The notes under the pieces were generated by a model that searched no databases, was not told where the DNA came from, and worked only from the letters and a program-made list of their open reading frames with translations. From Trinickia caryophylli (GTDB lineage Bacteria > Pseudomonadota > Gammaproteobacteria > Burkholderiales > Burkholderiaceae), in contig NZ_CP139970.1 of the NCBI RefSeq assembly GCF_034424545.1, forward strand, positions 620,001 through 684,000: 64,000 nt of DNA, given 5' to 3'. The translations under genes were made by a program, and so were the position numbers. Shown one piece after another: positions 28,808-38,914 of this stretch (its first letter is position 1; every line of letters starts with the position of its first letter).

Positions 28808-30370
28808 TCAGGCCGCGTGCATGCCCTCGACGCGGAAGAATGCGACAGCGCCGCTGAGCTGGCGCCCCTGCTCGTCGAGCGACTGCGAGGCGGCCGCCGC
28901 TTCTTCGACCAGTGCCGCGTTTTGCTGCGTGACTTCGTCCATCTGCGTGATGGCAACGCCGATCTGCTCGATCCCACGGCTTTGCTCGTTCGAAGCGGCT
29001 GCGATTTCGCCCATGATGTCGGTCACGCGCGCGATCGCGTTCGTCACCTCGCCCATCGTGTTGCCGGCTTGGCCGGCGAGCACCGAGCCCTCCTCCACCG
29101 TCTGTACCGAGGCGGAGATCAGATCCTTGATCTCCTTGGCCGCGCTCGACGAGCGCTGCGCGAGGCTGCGGACTTCGCTGGCGACCACGGCAAAGCCGCG
29201 CCCCTGCTCGCCCGCGCGTGCCGCTTCCACGGCGGCGTTCAGCGCGAGGATATTGGTCTGAAAGGCGATACCTTCGATGATGCCGGTAATGTCTGCGATC
29301 TTCGTCGAGCGATCGCTGATCTGCGACATCGTATCGACCACGCGGCCCACCACTTCGCTGCCTTTTTGAGCAACGCCCGCCGCATTAGCCGCCAGCGTGC
29401 TCGCCTGTTGGGCGTTCTCGGCGTTCAGCCGCACCGTGGACGTCAGCTCCTCCATGCTCGATGCGGTCTGCTGCAGCGATGAAGCCTGCTGCTCCGTGCG
29501 CGTGGACAGATCGAGGTTGCCTGAGGCGATCTGCGAACTCGCCGTGGCGATCGTTTCGCTGCCGACGCGTACCTGCCCCACGACCTTCTTGAGGCTTTCG
29601 CTCATATTGCCGAGCGCTTCGAGCAGCTGGCCTGTTTCGTCGCGTGCAACGACGCGCACGCGGCCCGTCAGATCGCCCTCGGCCACGCGCCGTGCGAAGC
29701 TGACCGCCTCGGCGAGGGGGCCCGTGATCGAGCGAGCGACAAGCGAGGCGAGCACGAGAACGGCGACGAGCACCGCGACTGTCGCACCCGCCTCGAACCA
29801 CTGCGCGCTCGAGATGATTTGCTGCGCGTCGCTCGCCCCCTGTTTGCCTTGCGCCTCGTTGTAGGCCCGATGCGCCTGGACCGCGGCGCTGAGCCGTTGC
29901 GCGGCATCGGCCAGACGCGTGCCCACGAGTTCGTAGGCTTCCGCCTTTTTACCATCGCGAGCAAGCGCGATGGCTTGCATGCGCACCCGATCGGCTTCCG
30001 CCATCAGCGCGCGGTCGGCCGCAAGCAGCGCACGGTCCTTATCGTCGGACAAGAGCCCCTCGTATTCCTTGAACGCGGCATTGACGGCTTCGGTCTCTTT
30101 CGCGATCGCGTCCTCCGCGGACTTGGCGGCCTGCGGGTCCGTGCTCGCGAGGTACTTGTTCGTGAGCGTGCGTGTAGCGCTGAGCGCATCGCTCGCCCTG
30201 TCCAGCACGAGCAGGCTGGGCACCGTATTTTCGGTGGAATAGCTGGCCGCTTCGTACACGCGGCGTGTCTGGTAGATGCCAAAGCCCGTGATCGCAAAAA
30301 GCGCAACCGCAGCGACCAGATTCAACAGCATCAATCGGCGGGCGATCTTCAGGCTGTAAAACCAATTCAT
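28808..30370 (-). CDS. Methyl-accepting chemotaxis protein, 4-helix-bundle sensor type
   Basis: A 520-residue chemoreceptor. A transmembrane segment lies at about 12-32 and a second at about 191-211. Between them is a helical periplasmic 4HB_MCP sensor rich in Ala, Glu and Lys. HAMP (about 212-265) and the signalling domain follow, with the hairpin tip [23 protein letters not shown] and [22 protein letters not shown] helices. No C-terminal CheR/CheB pentapeptide is evident. No che or fla genes are near, so it works with a distant chemotaxis system. A flagellar-type promoter lies upstream. Confidence 0.93.
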   Translation of the reverse strand: MNWFYSLKIARRLMLLNLVAAVALFAITGFGIYQTRRVYEAASYSTENTVPSLLVLDRASDALSATRTLTNKYLASTDPQAAKSAEDAIAKETEAVNAAFKEYEGLLSDDKDRALLAADRALMAEADRVRMQAIALARDGKKAEAYELVGTRLADAAQRLSAAVQAHRAYNEAQGKQGASDAQQIISSAQWFEAGATVAVLVAVLVLASLVARSITGPLAEAVSFARRVAEGDLTGRVRVVARDETGQLLEALGNMSESLKKVVGQVRVGSETIATASSQIASGNLDLSTRTEQQASSLQQTASSMEELTSTVRLNAENAQQASTLAANAAGVAQKGSEVVGRVVDTMSQISDRSTKIADITGIIEGIAFQTNILALNAAVEAARAGEQGRGFAVVASEVRSLAQRSSSAAKEIKDLISASVQTVEEGSVLAGQAGNTMGEVTNAIARVTDIMGEIAAASNEQSRGIEQIGVAITQMDEVTQQNAALVEEAAAASQSLDEQGRQLSGAVAFFRVEGMHAA

Positions 30371-30571
30371 GATATTTCCTCGATGAGTGTTGCCTCGGAA
30401 CCCGTCCCCGCGTGCCGATCGGCCGCGATTCCTTAGGAGTCCGAACTACATGGCAGCGCCTGACGGCACTCGTCATCGAATGAGGGCTTGCTGCCCACAG
30501 ATGGATGGCTATGGATTGAGGGTCGAAAGGGCGTCTTGCGGCGCCATTGACGTCTGCAATGGTTGACCGTG

Positions 30572-30599
30572 TTATCGGCGCATGCGGCGAGCGGCTTTA
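30572..30599 (-). promoter_or_regulatory. Sigma-28 (FliA)-like promoter of the chemoreceptor gene
   Basis: On the minus strand TAAA (30599-30596) is followed after 16 bp by a perfect GCCGATAA (30579-30572). The E. coli FliA consensus has 15 bp, so this is one base longer. Initiation near 30564 would give a leader of about 194 nt. The rest of the 30371-30670 gap holds no gene. Confidence 0.6.
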
Positions 30600-30670
30600 G
30601 GGCAGTGAGAACCCCGACCGTCGGGCGACGTGACATGCAAACCCGCGGCCCATACAAACCGTAAACGACA

Positions 30671-30695
30671 AAACCCGCCGTTAAGGCGGGTTTTT
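30671..30695. terminator. Terminator after tRNA-fMet
   Basis: AAACCCGCC-GTTAA-GGCGGGTTTTT forms a strong hairpin with T runs on both strands. It lies directly after the tRNA 3' end in the minus direction. Confidence 0.88.
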
Positions 30696-30699
30696 CGAT

Positions 30700-30776
<77 letters not shown>

Positions 30777-30836
30777 TCAGAGAAAAAGATTATATGGGGT
30801 TTTTAGCGCCGCGTCAAATATCTCATCGCGTGAGCT

Positions 30837-32414
30837 TCATGGCGCGGGGGTGAATGCATAGATTCGGTCGTCCGCGGCCACGTAGAGGCGCCCGTTTCCC
30901 GCCGCCACCGTCGCGAAATGGCGCAGCCCTTCCATCCGATCGCTGCCCCCGCCGCCATCGAACACGGGCTCGCCGTCTTCGGCGCGAAAACCATGCAGCC
31001 GGCCATCGCCCTCCGCTCCGACGATCCAGACGATGCGATCGGCCCGGCCGTCGCTGGTCGTCGTAGCCGGGCTGCCTCCGCCATCCAGGCGCCGGCACCA
31101 GGCGGGCTTGAGGCCGCCTTTGCCCGGGGTGTCGATGCGTACGACGCTCAAGGCCGAATGGCCGCCGCTGCCGCGGCACGGCGGCGAAGGGCGCATATCG
31201 CGAAACGCCACGAACGCCGCGTCGGGCGTAGACCATGCAGCGGGAGCGCCGACGATCGGCGCACTCGATACCTCGCGTGCATCGAGTGCGCCGCCGATGC
31301 CGCCGAGGTTCTCGCGATCAAGCAGGTATGCCTTGCCATCCTTGCCGAGCGCCACCATGAGCCGGCGTCCGCGCAAATCGATAGGCACAGCGTTCGCGCC
31401 GCCGAGATCGAGATCGTCCTCGTCGAGCTGCCGCCAGTCGGCGGGAGCGAAAAAGTCGCGGGTATCGTCGGCTCGCGCGAGCTCCGGCGTGAGGCGGATC
31501 ACGGCCTCCCCGTCCGACCAACCGCGCGCGCCGTGGGTGTTGCCCGTCGTCACGAACAGGCGTTCGCCCACGACGACGATACCGCCCGGCGCCCAGATGC
31601 CTCCCTTCACGCCGCGCGTCTGCCATGCGCCGGCCACCCCGGGCTTGTCGATCTCCACACCGACGACCCAGCCGCGATAGTTGCCGCAATCGCCGGTATG
31701 GCCGCCGTAGGGCACGAACAGCCGTCCGCGCACGAGCGCGAGCGCGGCGCGCTGATTCTGCACGCGCGCATCGAACGACATTCCCCGCGCCTTCAGGCCT
31801 GCCGCGATATCGACGGGCCAGCCGGGCAGCACGCTGCCGTCGCGCATCGACAAGCCATAGACGAGGTGCTTGAGCGCCCCGCCCTCGGCCACCATGGCGT
31901 CGAGATAGAGCGTGCCGCTCGCCGGGTCGATGACGGGCGTGCCGGTAATGCCGAGCGGATCGATGTTGCCGCACGGCAGCATCTCGCGTGCGACGGGTGC
32001 TCCGAGCGCGCGTCGCCAGACGATCCGCCCTGTCGTCGCATCGAGTGCGTACACGGTGTTCGATTCCGTTGCGGCGACGACCAGTGCGGAAGCGGCACCC
32101 GGCGGGTGCCAGTAAAGCGGCTGCGCATAGATGTGGCCCTCGATGCGCCCATCGAAGCCGGCATCTCGACGAAGCCGCGACGCCTTGGCGAAGGTGAGGC
32201 CGGGTACCACGTACTGGCCCGTGCGATCGCCGGCGCCATGGTAGCCGAGCACGCCCGCGCCCCTGCCCTGCCCGCATGCAATGCCTACGCGCGCGACGAC
32301 GAGGACGACGAACGACACGAGCACCGCAAGCGGCAGAATCACCTTTGTCCAGACCGGCGGCAACCGGCGCGACGCGCCGCTGCCCGCCTCAGCGTTCCGA
32401 GTGGATGTGTCCAC
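30837..32414 (-). CDS. Membrane-anchored PQQ-type beta-propeller protein, function unknown
   Basis: A 525-residue protein. A short cytoplasmic N-terminus is followed by one transmembrane segment (about 23-43, VWTKVILPLAVLVSFVVLVVA). The remainder is a periplasmic propeller with PQQ/WD-like blades (ALDATTGRIVWRR, GVEIDKPGVAGAW, YLLDRENLGG). Several Cys-containing loops (LPCGNIDP, HTGDCGNYRGW) could form disulfides. It resembles quinoprotein-like repeat proteins, but no PQQ-dependent dehydrogenase active-site motif or PQQ biosynthesis gene is seen. It may be a scaffold or an outer-surface sensor. Confidence 0.7.
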   Translation of the reverse strand: MDTSTRNAEAGSGASRRLPPVWTKVILPLAVLVSFVVLVVARVGIACGQGRGAGVLGYHGAGDRTGQYVVPGLTFAKASRLRRDAGFDGRIEGHIYAQPLYWHPPGAASALVVAATESNTVYALDATTGRIVWRRALGAPVAREMLPCGNIDPLGITGTPVIDPASGTLYLDAMVAEGGALKHLVYGLSMRDGSVLPGWPVDIAAGLKARGMSFDARVQNQRAALALVRGRLFVPYGGHTGDCGNYRGWVVGVEIDKPGVAGAWQTRGVKGGIWAPGGIVVVGERLFVTTGNTHGARGWSDGEAVIRLTPELARADDTRDFFAPADWRQLDEDDLDLGGANAVPIDLRGRRLMVALGKDGKAYLLDRENLGGIGGALDAREVSSAPIVGAPAAWSTPDAAFVAFRDMRPSPPCRGSGGHSALSVVRIDTPGKGGLKPAWCRRLDGGGSPATTTSDGRADRIVWIVGAEGDGRLHGFRAEDGEPVFDGGGGSDRMEGLRHFATVAAGNGRLYVAADDRIYAFTPAP

Positions 32415-32551
32415 GGCATGCTCCTGACGGGTCGCACCGCGCCATCATGCCGCAAAATTCCTGACGCCATCCGCCACGCCGACATGGCGCCTCCCCGTAT
32501 GCCGCACCGGCCCGTGCTCCCGTCACTCGCCGGACCTGCCTGTACGTCCCC

Positions 32552-34336
32552 TCAATGCGAGTGGCGCGGGTCTCCGTGCGTCTCGATCACCTTCAGATAG
32601 AGCGTCGCCGGTTCGAGGCAGCCTCCCGTCGAAAGCTGCCCGACGAACTGGCGATAGATCTCCTGCCACGGCGTTTGCGACGCCGGCACCGAGAGTACCG
32701 CCGCACCGCGCCGCCGCTCGAGTTCGGAGGCGTCGACGAGTACGTCGACGCGCCGTGCGTTCAGATCGACGCGAATCCGGTCCCCCGTGCGCAGCAGCGC
32801 GAGCCCGCCGCCGACGGCCGCCTCGGGCGACATGTTAAGGATCGACGGGCTCGCCGACGTGCCGCTTTGCCTGCCGTCGCCCATGCAAGGCAGCGAATCG
32901 ATGCCACGTTTGACGAGCTCGGCGGGCGGCGCCATGTTGACGACCTCGGCGCTGCCCGGATAGCCGACGGTGCCGCAGCCGCGAATCACGAGCATGCAAT
33001 GCTCGTCGATCTCGAGCGACGGATCGTTGATGCGCGCGTGGTAATCCTCGGGACCGTCGAAGACGATCGCCCGCGCTTCGAACGTGTTCTCCGCGCCCGG
33101 CTCGCTCAGGTAGGTGCGCGCGAACGCTTCGCCGACCACCGACATCTTCATGATGGCGCTGTCGAAGAAGTTGCCCGACAGCACGATGAAGCCCGCGCGA
33201 TGCTTGAGCGGCGTATCGCAGCGCCGAATCACCTCGCCGTCGGCAGCCGGCGCCGCGGCGGCGATCTCGGCGATCGACCGGCCCGAAACCGTGGCGCACC
33301 GTCCATGCAGCAGGCCCGCTTCGTCCAGTTGCCGCAACACGGCCGGCACGCCGCCCGCGCGATGAAAGCCTTCTCCGAGGTGCTCGCCGGCAGGCATGCA
33401 GTTGACGATCAACGGCACCGCTTCGCCGAGCCGCTGCCAGTCGCCAAGATCGAGCTCGATGCCCATGTGGCGCGCAATGGCGATCAGATGCGGCGGACAG
33501 TTCGTCGAGGCGCCGAGCGCGGACGCGACGACGATCGCGTTTTCGAACGCCTCGCGCGTCAGGATCTTCGACGGACGCACGTCCTCGCGCACGAGATCGA
33601 CGATGCGCTTGCCCGTTGCATAGGCCATTTGCCCGCGCTCGCGATAGGCAGCCGGAATCGAGGCACAGCCCGGCAACGACATGCCGAGCGCCTCGGCGAG
33701 GCTGTTCATCGAGAGCGCCGTGCCCATCGTGTTGCAATGGCCGATCGACGGCGATGCGGCCACCGTCAGGTCCATGAACCCCTCGTAGTCGATCTCGCCC
33801 GCGGCGAGCAGATTGCGCGCGTGCCAGATGACCGTGCCCGAGCCCACTCGCTTGCCCTGAAACCAGCCGTCGAGCATCGGTCCGCCCGAGAGCACGATGG
33901 CCGGCATATCGACGGTTGCGACCGCCATCAGGCAGGCGGGCGTGGTCTTGTCGCAGCCCGTGGTGAGCACCACGCCGTCGAGCGGAAAGCCGTGCAGCAC
34001 TTCCACGAGCCCGAGGTAGGCCAGGTTGCGGTCAAGCGCCGCGGTCGGGCGGCGCGACTGTTCGGCGAGCGGATGGACGGGAAACTCCATCGGAATGCCG
34101 CCCGCATCGCGAATACCGGCCTTCGTGCGCTGCGCGAGCTCGATGTGATGCCGGTTGCACGGCGCGAGATCGTTACCCGTTTGCGCGATGCCGATGATCG
34201 GTCGCCCCGATTGCAGTTCCTCGCGTGTGAGGCCGTAGTTCATGAACCGCTCGACGTAGAGCGCGGTCATGTCGGCATGCGCCGGATCGTCGAACCACTT
34301 CTGACTTCTGAGCTTTCGTGCCTGAGATGAGGGCAT
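32552..34336 (-). CDS. xylD: D-xylonate dehydratase (IlvD/Edd family)
   Basis: A 594-residue Fe-S dehydratase that converts D-xylonate to 2-keto-3-deoxy-xylonate. It closely follows the Caulobacter XylD pattern: MTALYVERFMNYGLTREEL, GIAQTGNDLAPCNRHH, LTTGCDKTTPACLMA, SIGHCNTMGTA and GDGRQSGTSASPSIL. The Cys residues in the second to fourth of these blocks are the likely cluster ligands. I chose the start MPSSQARKLRSQKW; an upstream frame is antisense to neighbours. It is the last gene of the xylF-to-xylD operon, 17 bp after xylC. L-arabonate dehydratases are close relatives, but the transporter and dehydrogenase argue for xylose. Confidence 0.92.
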   Translation of the reverse strand: MPSSQARKLRSQKWFDDPAHADMTALYVERFMNYGLTREELQSGRPIIGIAQTGNDLAPCNRHHIELAQRTKAGIRDAGGIPMEFPVHPLAEQSRRPTAALDRNLAYLGLVEVLHGFPLDGVVLTTGCDKTTPACLMAVATVDMPAIVLSGGPMLDGWFQGKRVGSGTVIWHARNLLAAGEIDYEGFMDLTVAASPSIGHCNTMGTALSMNSLAEALGMSLPGCASIPAAYRERGQMAYATGKRIVDLVREDVRPSKILTREAFENAIVVASALGASTNCPPHLIAIARHMGIELDLGDWQRLGEAVPLIVNCMPAGEHLGEGFHRAGGVPAVLRQLDEAGLLHGRCATVSGRSIAEIAAAAPAADGEVIRRCDTPLKHRAGFIVLSGNFFDSAIMKMSVVGEAFARTYLSEPGAENTFEARAIVFDGPEDYHARINDPSLEIDEHCMLVIRGCGTVGYPGSAEVVNMAPPAELVKRGIDSLPCMGDGRQSGTSASPSILNMSPEAAVGGGLALLRTGDRIRVDLNARRVDVLVDASELERRRGAAVLSVPASQTPWQEIYRQFVGQLSTGGCLEPATLYLKVIETHGDPRHSH

Positions 34337-34353
34337 GGCGAAAATCGTCTCCG

Positions 34354-35253
34354 TTATCGTTGCAGCAGGCATTCGAGGCGACGCGCCGCGAGGCTGGCGG
34401 CCGGCAGCCCCGCCACCGGCGAGCGGAACATGAAGAGCCCGCCCGCGAGCGGCTGGCGCTTGCGCGCCTCGCGCGAGAGGCCCTTGCATGCCGTCGTGGC
34501 ATAGACCGTGCGGCCGTCGTTGCCGCCGAATGCGAGCTTCGTCACGTTCTCGCATGGGAACGCGACAGTCTGCGCGAGCACGCCTTGCGGGGAAAACCGC
34601 TCGATGCGTCCACCCCCGAAAAGCGCTACCCAGACGAACCCGTCGGCGTCCACGGCCATGCCGTCAGGATAGCCGCTTCCCTCGATGGTCGCGAATACGC
34701 GCTTGCGCGAAAGCGCGAGCGTATCGCTCACGTCGAATGCATAGATCGTGCGGCGCAAGGTGTCGGTGTGATAAAGCGTGCGGCCATCCGGGCTCATGGC
34801 CGGGCCGTTGGTGATCACATAGCCGTCGTCGCAGGGATCGACCGCGCCCTCGTCGGTCAGCCGGTAGAGCCGCCCGCTCGGCGCTTGCTCGGCATCGTCC
34901 ATCGACCCGAACCAGAGCCGTCCGCCCGCGTCGACGAAGCCGTCGTTCAGCCTATTGCCGGGCCGGTCCGCTTCCACCTCGACGAGCAGTTCGAACACGC
35001 CGTTGTCCGCACAGAAGCGATAAAGCCCTCCCTGCATACCGCACAGGAAGGCACCGTCGTCCACCGCGGCGATAAAGCCCGGCTGCCGCGGCGCGAGCCA
35101 GCTGCGGCGCTCGCCCGTCGCGGGCGAGAACCGGTTCACCCGCCGCGCTTTGATGTCGACGAAATAAACCGCCGCTTCGCGCGGCACCCACAAGGCGCCT
35201 TCGCCAAGCTCGGCGCCGAGCGGCCAGACGCATTCGGGCATATCCGCCTTCAT
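34354..35253 (-). CDS. xylC: Xylonolactonase, SMP-30/gluconolactonase family
   Basis: A 299-residue six-bladed propeller that hydrolyses D-xylono-1,4-lactone to xylonate. The metal-site motifs are ELGEGALWVP near the N-terminus, NRLNDGFVDAGGRLWFGSM in the middle and YPDGMAVDADGFVWVA, as in SMP-30 lactonases. Its ATG overlaps the stop of the dehydrogenase gene (ATGA at 35250-35253), which decides the start and shows translational coupling. The context of xylose dehydrogenase and xylonate dehydratase fixes the substrate better than the sequence alone. Confidence 0.88.
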   Translation of the reverse strand: MKADMPECVWPLGAELGEGALWVPREAAVYFVDIKARRVNRFSPATGERRSWLAPRQPGFIAAVDDGAFLCGMQGGLYRFCADNGVFELLVEVEADRPGNRLNDGFVDAGGRLWFGSMDDAEQAPSGRLYRLTDEGAVDPCDDGYVITNGPAMSPDGRTLYHTDTLRRTIYAFDVSDTLALSRKRVFATIEGSGYPDGMAVDADGFVWVALFGGGRIERFSPQGVLAQTVAFPCENVTKLAFGGNDGRTVYATTACKGLSREARKRQPLAGGLFMFRSPVAGLPAASLAARRLECLLQR

Positions 35254-36020
35254 GACGCGCCGTACCACCCGGCATCGACAAAATACTCGCGCCCCGAACA
35301 GCGCTCGCCGTCGTCCGATGCGAGGAAAAGCGCCATGCGCGCGACGTGCTCGGGCTCGATCCGTTGCTGCAGGCATTGATCGGCAACGAGCTTCGCTTCG
35401 CTCTCGGGCGACTGCCAGAGCTTCATCTGCCGGGGCGTCTTCACCGCGCCCGGCACGATCGCGTTGACGCGAATGCCGCTGCCGCCGAGGTCGCGCGCAA
35501 GGCCGCGCGTCATGCCTTCGATGCCCGCTTTCGCCGTCATGTAGATGGAAAGATTCGCCAGCGCGAGGTGCCACGAAATCGACCCGAGATTCAGGATCAC
35601 CCCCTTGCCCGCGCGCTTCATCGCCTGCGCCGCGCGCTGCGCGCAAAAGAACTGGTGGCGCAGGTTCACGGCGATCCGCTCGTCCCAATACGCGGGCGTG
35701 ACGTCCGCGAACGCGTGGCGGTCGTCGTTGGCTGCATTATTGACCAGGATGTCGATGGCGCCCGCTGCCGCGTCGATTTCGCCGAAGGTGCGCTCGATCG
35801 ACGCGACATCGCGCAGATCGCAGCGATGAAAGCGCGGGACGTGCGCGCACTCGCGCAGCGAGTCGACGAGCGCGAGCGCATCCGCCTCGGCCACGTCGAC
35901 GAACGAGACGCGGGCGCCTTGCCGCGCGAACGCCTCGACCATCGCCGCGCCGATGCCGCTTCCGCCCCCCGTCACGATTACCGACTTGCCCGCAAGGCTC
36001 GGGTAGATTGCATACGACAT
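35250..36020 (-). CDS. xylB: D-xylose 1-dehydrogenase, SDR family
   Basis: A 256-residue short-chain dehydrogenase that oxidises D-xylose to xylonolactone with NAD. It matches Caulobacter XylB closely: SYAIYPSLAGK, cofactor motif TGGGSGIGA, NNAANDDRH, AYWDERIAVNLRH, GSISWHLAL and the catalytic YMTAKAGIEGMTR, with a C-terminal EYFVDAGW. I chose MSYAIYPSL as the start; MSGIRMSYA, five codons earlier, is possible. The name follows the Caulobacter scheme and is not the E. coli xylulokinase of the same symbol. It follows xylH by 65 bp. Confidence 0.93.
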   Translation of the reverse strand: MSYAIYPSLAGKSVIVTGGGSGIGAAMVEAFARQGARVSFVDVAEADALALVDSLRECAHVPRFHRCDLRDVASIERTFGEIDAAAGAIDILVNNAANDDRHAFADVTPAYWDERIAVNLRHQFFCAQRAAQAMKRAGKGVILNLGSISWHLALANLSIYMTAKAGIEGMTRGLARDLGGSGIRVNAIVPGAVKTPRQMKLWQSPESEAKLVADQCLQQRIEPEHVARMALFLASDDGERCSGREYFVDAGWYGAS

Positions 36021-36085
36021 GCGTATTCCAGACATTGCAAATGAAATGGTTAGTGATACCGACGAACAGGCGGCGCCGCGCCCGC

Positions 36086-37285
36086 TCACCGCCGGTTCGA
36101 TCCCGACACGACGTCGATCCACACAGCGAGCACGAGAATGCTGCCCTTCACGATCATCTGCCAGTAAGCGTCCACGTCGAGCATCGACATGCCGTTATCG
36201 AGGCTCGCCATCACGAGCGCGCCGATCAACGCGCCATACACGGTGCCGGAGCCGCCGCGCATCGAGGTGCCGCCGATGAAGCAGGCCGCGATCGCATCGA
36301 GTTCGCCCATCGTGCCGGCCGACGGCGAGCCGGCCGCGAGCCGCGCCGTATTGAGGATCCCCGCGATCGCGCACATGAGCCCCATCAGCGCGAACACGGC
36401 GAGCTTGACGCGGTCGGTATCGACGCCCGAGAGGCGCGTCGCTTCGAGGTTCGAGCCCACCGAGTAGATGCGCCGGCCGAATACGGTCTGCGTCGCGATC
36501 CAGGTAAACACGCCGAGCAGCGCGAGCACGAGCAGCACAGGCAGCGGAATGCCGCCGTAGTCGTCGAGCACCGCGACGAACACGGCGATGACCGCGCCCG
36601 CACCGACGATCTTCGCGCCGTCCTGCCACAGCGGCAGCACGGGCAACTCGTAGCGGCGCCGGTTCGCCCGATGCCGCACGGTCAGCACGGCGAGCAGCGC
36701 GAAGAGAAGCACGGCGAGCGCGTCGCCCGCGAGGCGCGGCAGGTAGCCCTGCCCGATGAAGACGAAGCGCTCGGACACCGGCGCGATCGTCGCGCCGCCA
36801 GTGAGCCCCAGCAGCACGCCGCGGTAGGCGAGCATGCCGCCGAGCCCCACGATGAAAGACGGCACGCGCCGATAGGTGGAGAGCCATCCATTGAAAAGCC
36901 CCGCCGCCACGCCGAGCGCCAGCACGGCCGGCACGGTCACCCCGATCGGCCACTGCCGGTTCATGTCGAGAATTGCCGCGACGCCGCCGAGCAGCCCGAG
37001 CAGGGAGCCGACCGAGAGGTCGATCTCGCCTGCGATGATGACGAACACCATGCCGCAAGCGAGCACACCCGTGATCGACATCTGGCGCAGCAGGTTCGAG
37101 AGATTGCGCGGTGTCGTGAAAGCGCCTTGCGTCAGCACCGAAAAGAACACCCAGATCGCGGCGACGGCCAGCAGCAGCGCCAGGATCTTGTAGCGGGCGA
37201 ACAACTGCTGAATGCGCTGCGAGCCGGCGAGCGCGCCGGGCGACGCCGCGCCGTTCGAGCGGGAGGAAAGCGTATCGGGAGTCAT
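36086..37285 (-). CDS. xylH: D-xylose ABC transporter permease
   Basis: A 399-residue inner-membrane permease of the CUT2 sugar family, with about 10 hydrophobic segments. The EAA-like loop and [16 protein letters not shown] are typical. A C-terminal [20 protein letters not shown] is the standard CUT2 end. Its ATG overlaps the xylG stop (ATGA at 37282-37285), so both are translated together. Rbs, Ara and Xyl permeases are very alike; xylose specificity comes from the adjacent XylF. Confidence 0.92.
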   Translation of the reverse strand: MTPDTLSSRSNGAASPGALAGSQRIQQLFARYKILALLLAVAAIWVFFSVLTQGAFTTPRNLSNLLRQMSITGVLACGMVFVIIAGEIDLSVGSLLGLLGGVAAILDMNRQWPIGVTVPAVLALGVAAGLFNGWLSTYRRVPSFIVGLGGMLAYRGVLLGLTGGATIAPVSERFVFIGQGYLPRLAGDALAVLLFALLAVLTVRHRANRRRYELPVLPLWQDGAKIVGAGAVIAVFVAVLDDYGGIPLPVLLVLALLGVFTWIATQTVFGRRIYSVGSNLEATRLSGVDTDRVKLAVFALMGLMCAIAGILNTARLAAGSPSAGTMGELDAIAACFIGGTSMRGGSGTVYGALIGALVMASLDNGMSMLDVDAYWQMIVKGSILVLAVWIDVVSGSNRR

Positions 37286-38841
37286 GCTGCATTCGCCTCT
37301 GGTGAAGCCGCCGCGTGCCGCACGGGCTGGATCGCTGCGGTCAGAATCGTTTCCTGCGTGAGCCCTTCGTTGACGAAATCCCCGCGCAGCTCTCCTTCGC
37401 CGATCACGAGTACGCGGTCCGCGAGCCCGAGTACTTCGGGCATTTCCGAGGAGACGACCACGATCGCCATGCCCGCTTTCGCAAGCTCGAAGATCAGCTT
37501 GTAGATCTCGTACTTCGCTCCGACGTCGACCCCTCGAGTGGGCTCGTCGAGAATCAGCACCTTGGGCTCGGTCAGCAGCATGCGTGTGAGCACGGCCTTT
37601 TGCTGGTTACCGCCCGAAAGGTTCGCGATCGGCAGCATCGGGTGCGCCGCGCGCACGGAAAGCCGCTTCATTTCCTTGCGGATCGTGTCGAGCTCCGCCG
37701 CGCCGTCCAGGGCACCACGCTTCGCGAAGCGCCCGAGCACGGCCAGGGTGATGTTGTGCCCCACGCCGAGCAGCGGCACGATGCCGTGCCGCTTGCGGTC
37801 TTCTGGCACCATGGCGATGCCGGCGCGGATCGCATCGGCGGGCGCGCGAATCGCGAGCGGCCGGCCTTCGAGCACCACCTGCACGTGGCTTGCGCCTGGA
37901 TAGGCACCGAAGATCGCCGACATCAATTCGGTGCGGCCCGAACCCACGAGCCCTGCCATACCCAGGATCTCGCCGCGTCTCACCGAAAACGACACGTCGT
38001 CCACGCGCTTGCGCCGTGGGTTCGTGACGTCGAAGCAGGTGACGTTGCGCGCCTCGAAGACGACTTCGCCGATCTCGTGCGGCACGCGCGGAAAGAGGTT
38101 CGTGATTTCACGGCCGACCATCATCGCGATGATGCGATCGGTGGAGAGCGCATGCATCGGCTCCGTTGCGACGTGCCGGCCGTCACGGATGACGGTGATC
38201 GTGTCGCAGACGGCCTCGACCTCGTCGAGCTTGTGCGAAATGTAGACGCAAGCCACGCCGCGCCGCTTCAGGTCGCGCACGATGGCAAGCAGGATCTGCG
38301 TTTCCGCGGCCGTGAGCGATGAAGACGGCTCGTCGAGGATGAGCAGCTTCGCCTGCTTGTTGAGCGCCTTGGCGATCTCGATGAGCTGCTGATGGCCCCC
38401 GCCGTAGTTCATGACGGGCTGTGCCACGTTAATGCCATGAATGCCGAGACCGCGCAGCAGTTCGTCGGCGCGGCGGTACATCGCCGCATAGTTCATGCGC
38501 CCGCCCGGCAGCGTGATCTCGTTGCCGAGAAAGATGTTCTCGGCAACGGACAGCTCCGGCACCAGCATCAGTTCCTGATGGATGATGACGATGCCGGCGC
38601 GCTCCGTATCGCGCACGTTCGACGCCACGAGGGGCCGGCCTTCCCACAGGATCTCGCCTTCCCAGGTGCCGTGCGGGTAGACACCCGAGAGCACCTTCAT
38701 CAGCGTGGACTTTCCGGCGCCGTTCTCGCCGCACAGACCGACACATTCGCCGGGCGACACGTCGAGCCCGATGCCGTCGAGCGCCTTGACGCCGGAAAAA
38801 GCTTTGACGATGCCCTTCATCGTCAACAAAGGTTGCGTCAT
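37282..38841 (-). CDS. xylG: D-xylose ABC transporter ATP-binding protein
   Basis: A 519-residue tandem ATPase with two nucleotide-binding domains, as in all CUT2 transporters. The first has Walker [10 protein letters not shown] and Walker [13 protein letters not shown]. The second has a degenerate P-loop ([10 protein letters not shown]), a signature [10 protein letters not shown] and Walker [12 protein letters not shown]. The length is normal. It follows xylF by 73 bp and overlaps xylH. It powers import of xylose from XylF. Confidence 0.94.
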   Translation of the reverse strand: MTQPLLTMKGIVKAFSGVKALDGIGLDVSPGECVGLCGENGAGKSTLMKVLSGVYPHGTWEGEILWEGRPLVASNVRDTERAGIVIIHQELMLVPELSVAENIFLGNEITLPGGRMNYAAMYRRADELLRGLGIHGINVAQPVMNYGGGHQQLIEIAKALNKQAKLLILDEPSSSLTAAETQILLAIVRDLKRRGVACVYISHKLDEVEAVCDTITVIRDGRHVATEPMHALSTDRIIAMMVGREITNLFPRVPHEIGEVVFEARNVTCFDVTNPRRKRVDDVSFSVRRGEILGMAGLVGSGRTELMSAIFGAYPGASHVQVVLEGRPLAIRAPADAIRAGIAMVPEDRKRHGIVPLLGVGHNITLAVLGRFAKRGALDGAAELDTIRKEMKRLSVRAAHPMLPIANLSGGNQQKAVLTRMLLTEPKVLILDEPTRGVDVGAKYEIYKLIFELAKAGMAIVVVSSEMPEVLGLADRVLVIGEGELRGDFVNEGLTQETILTAAIQPVRHAAASPEANAA

Positions 38842-38914
38842 TCGATTTCACTCGCTCGAAAGGCGCGCGGCCGCTCTCGACGGACTGCGGGAAAACCGCC
38901 GCGCGCGCGTTCGC

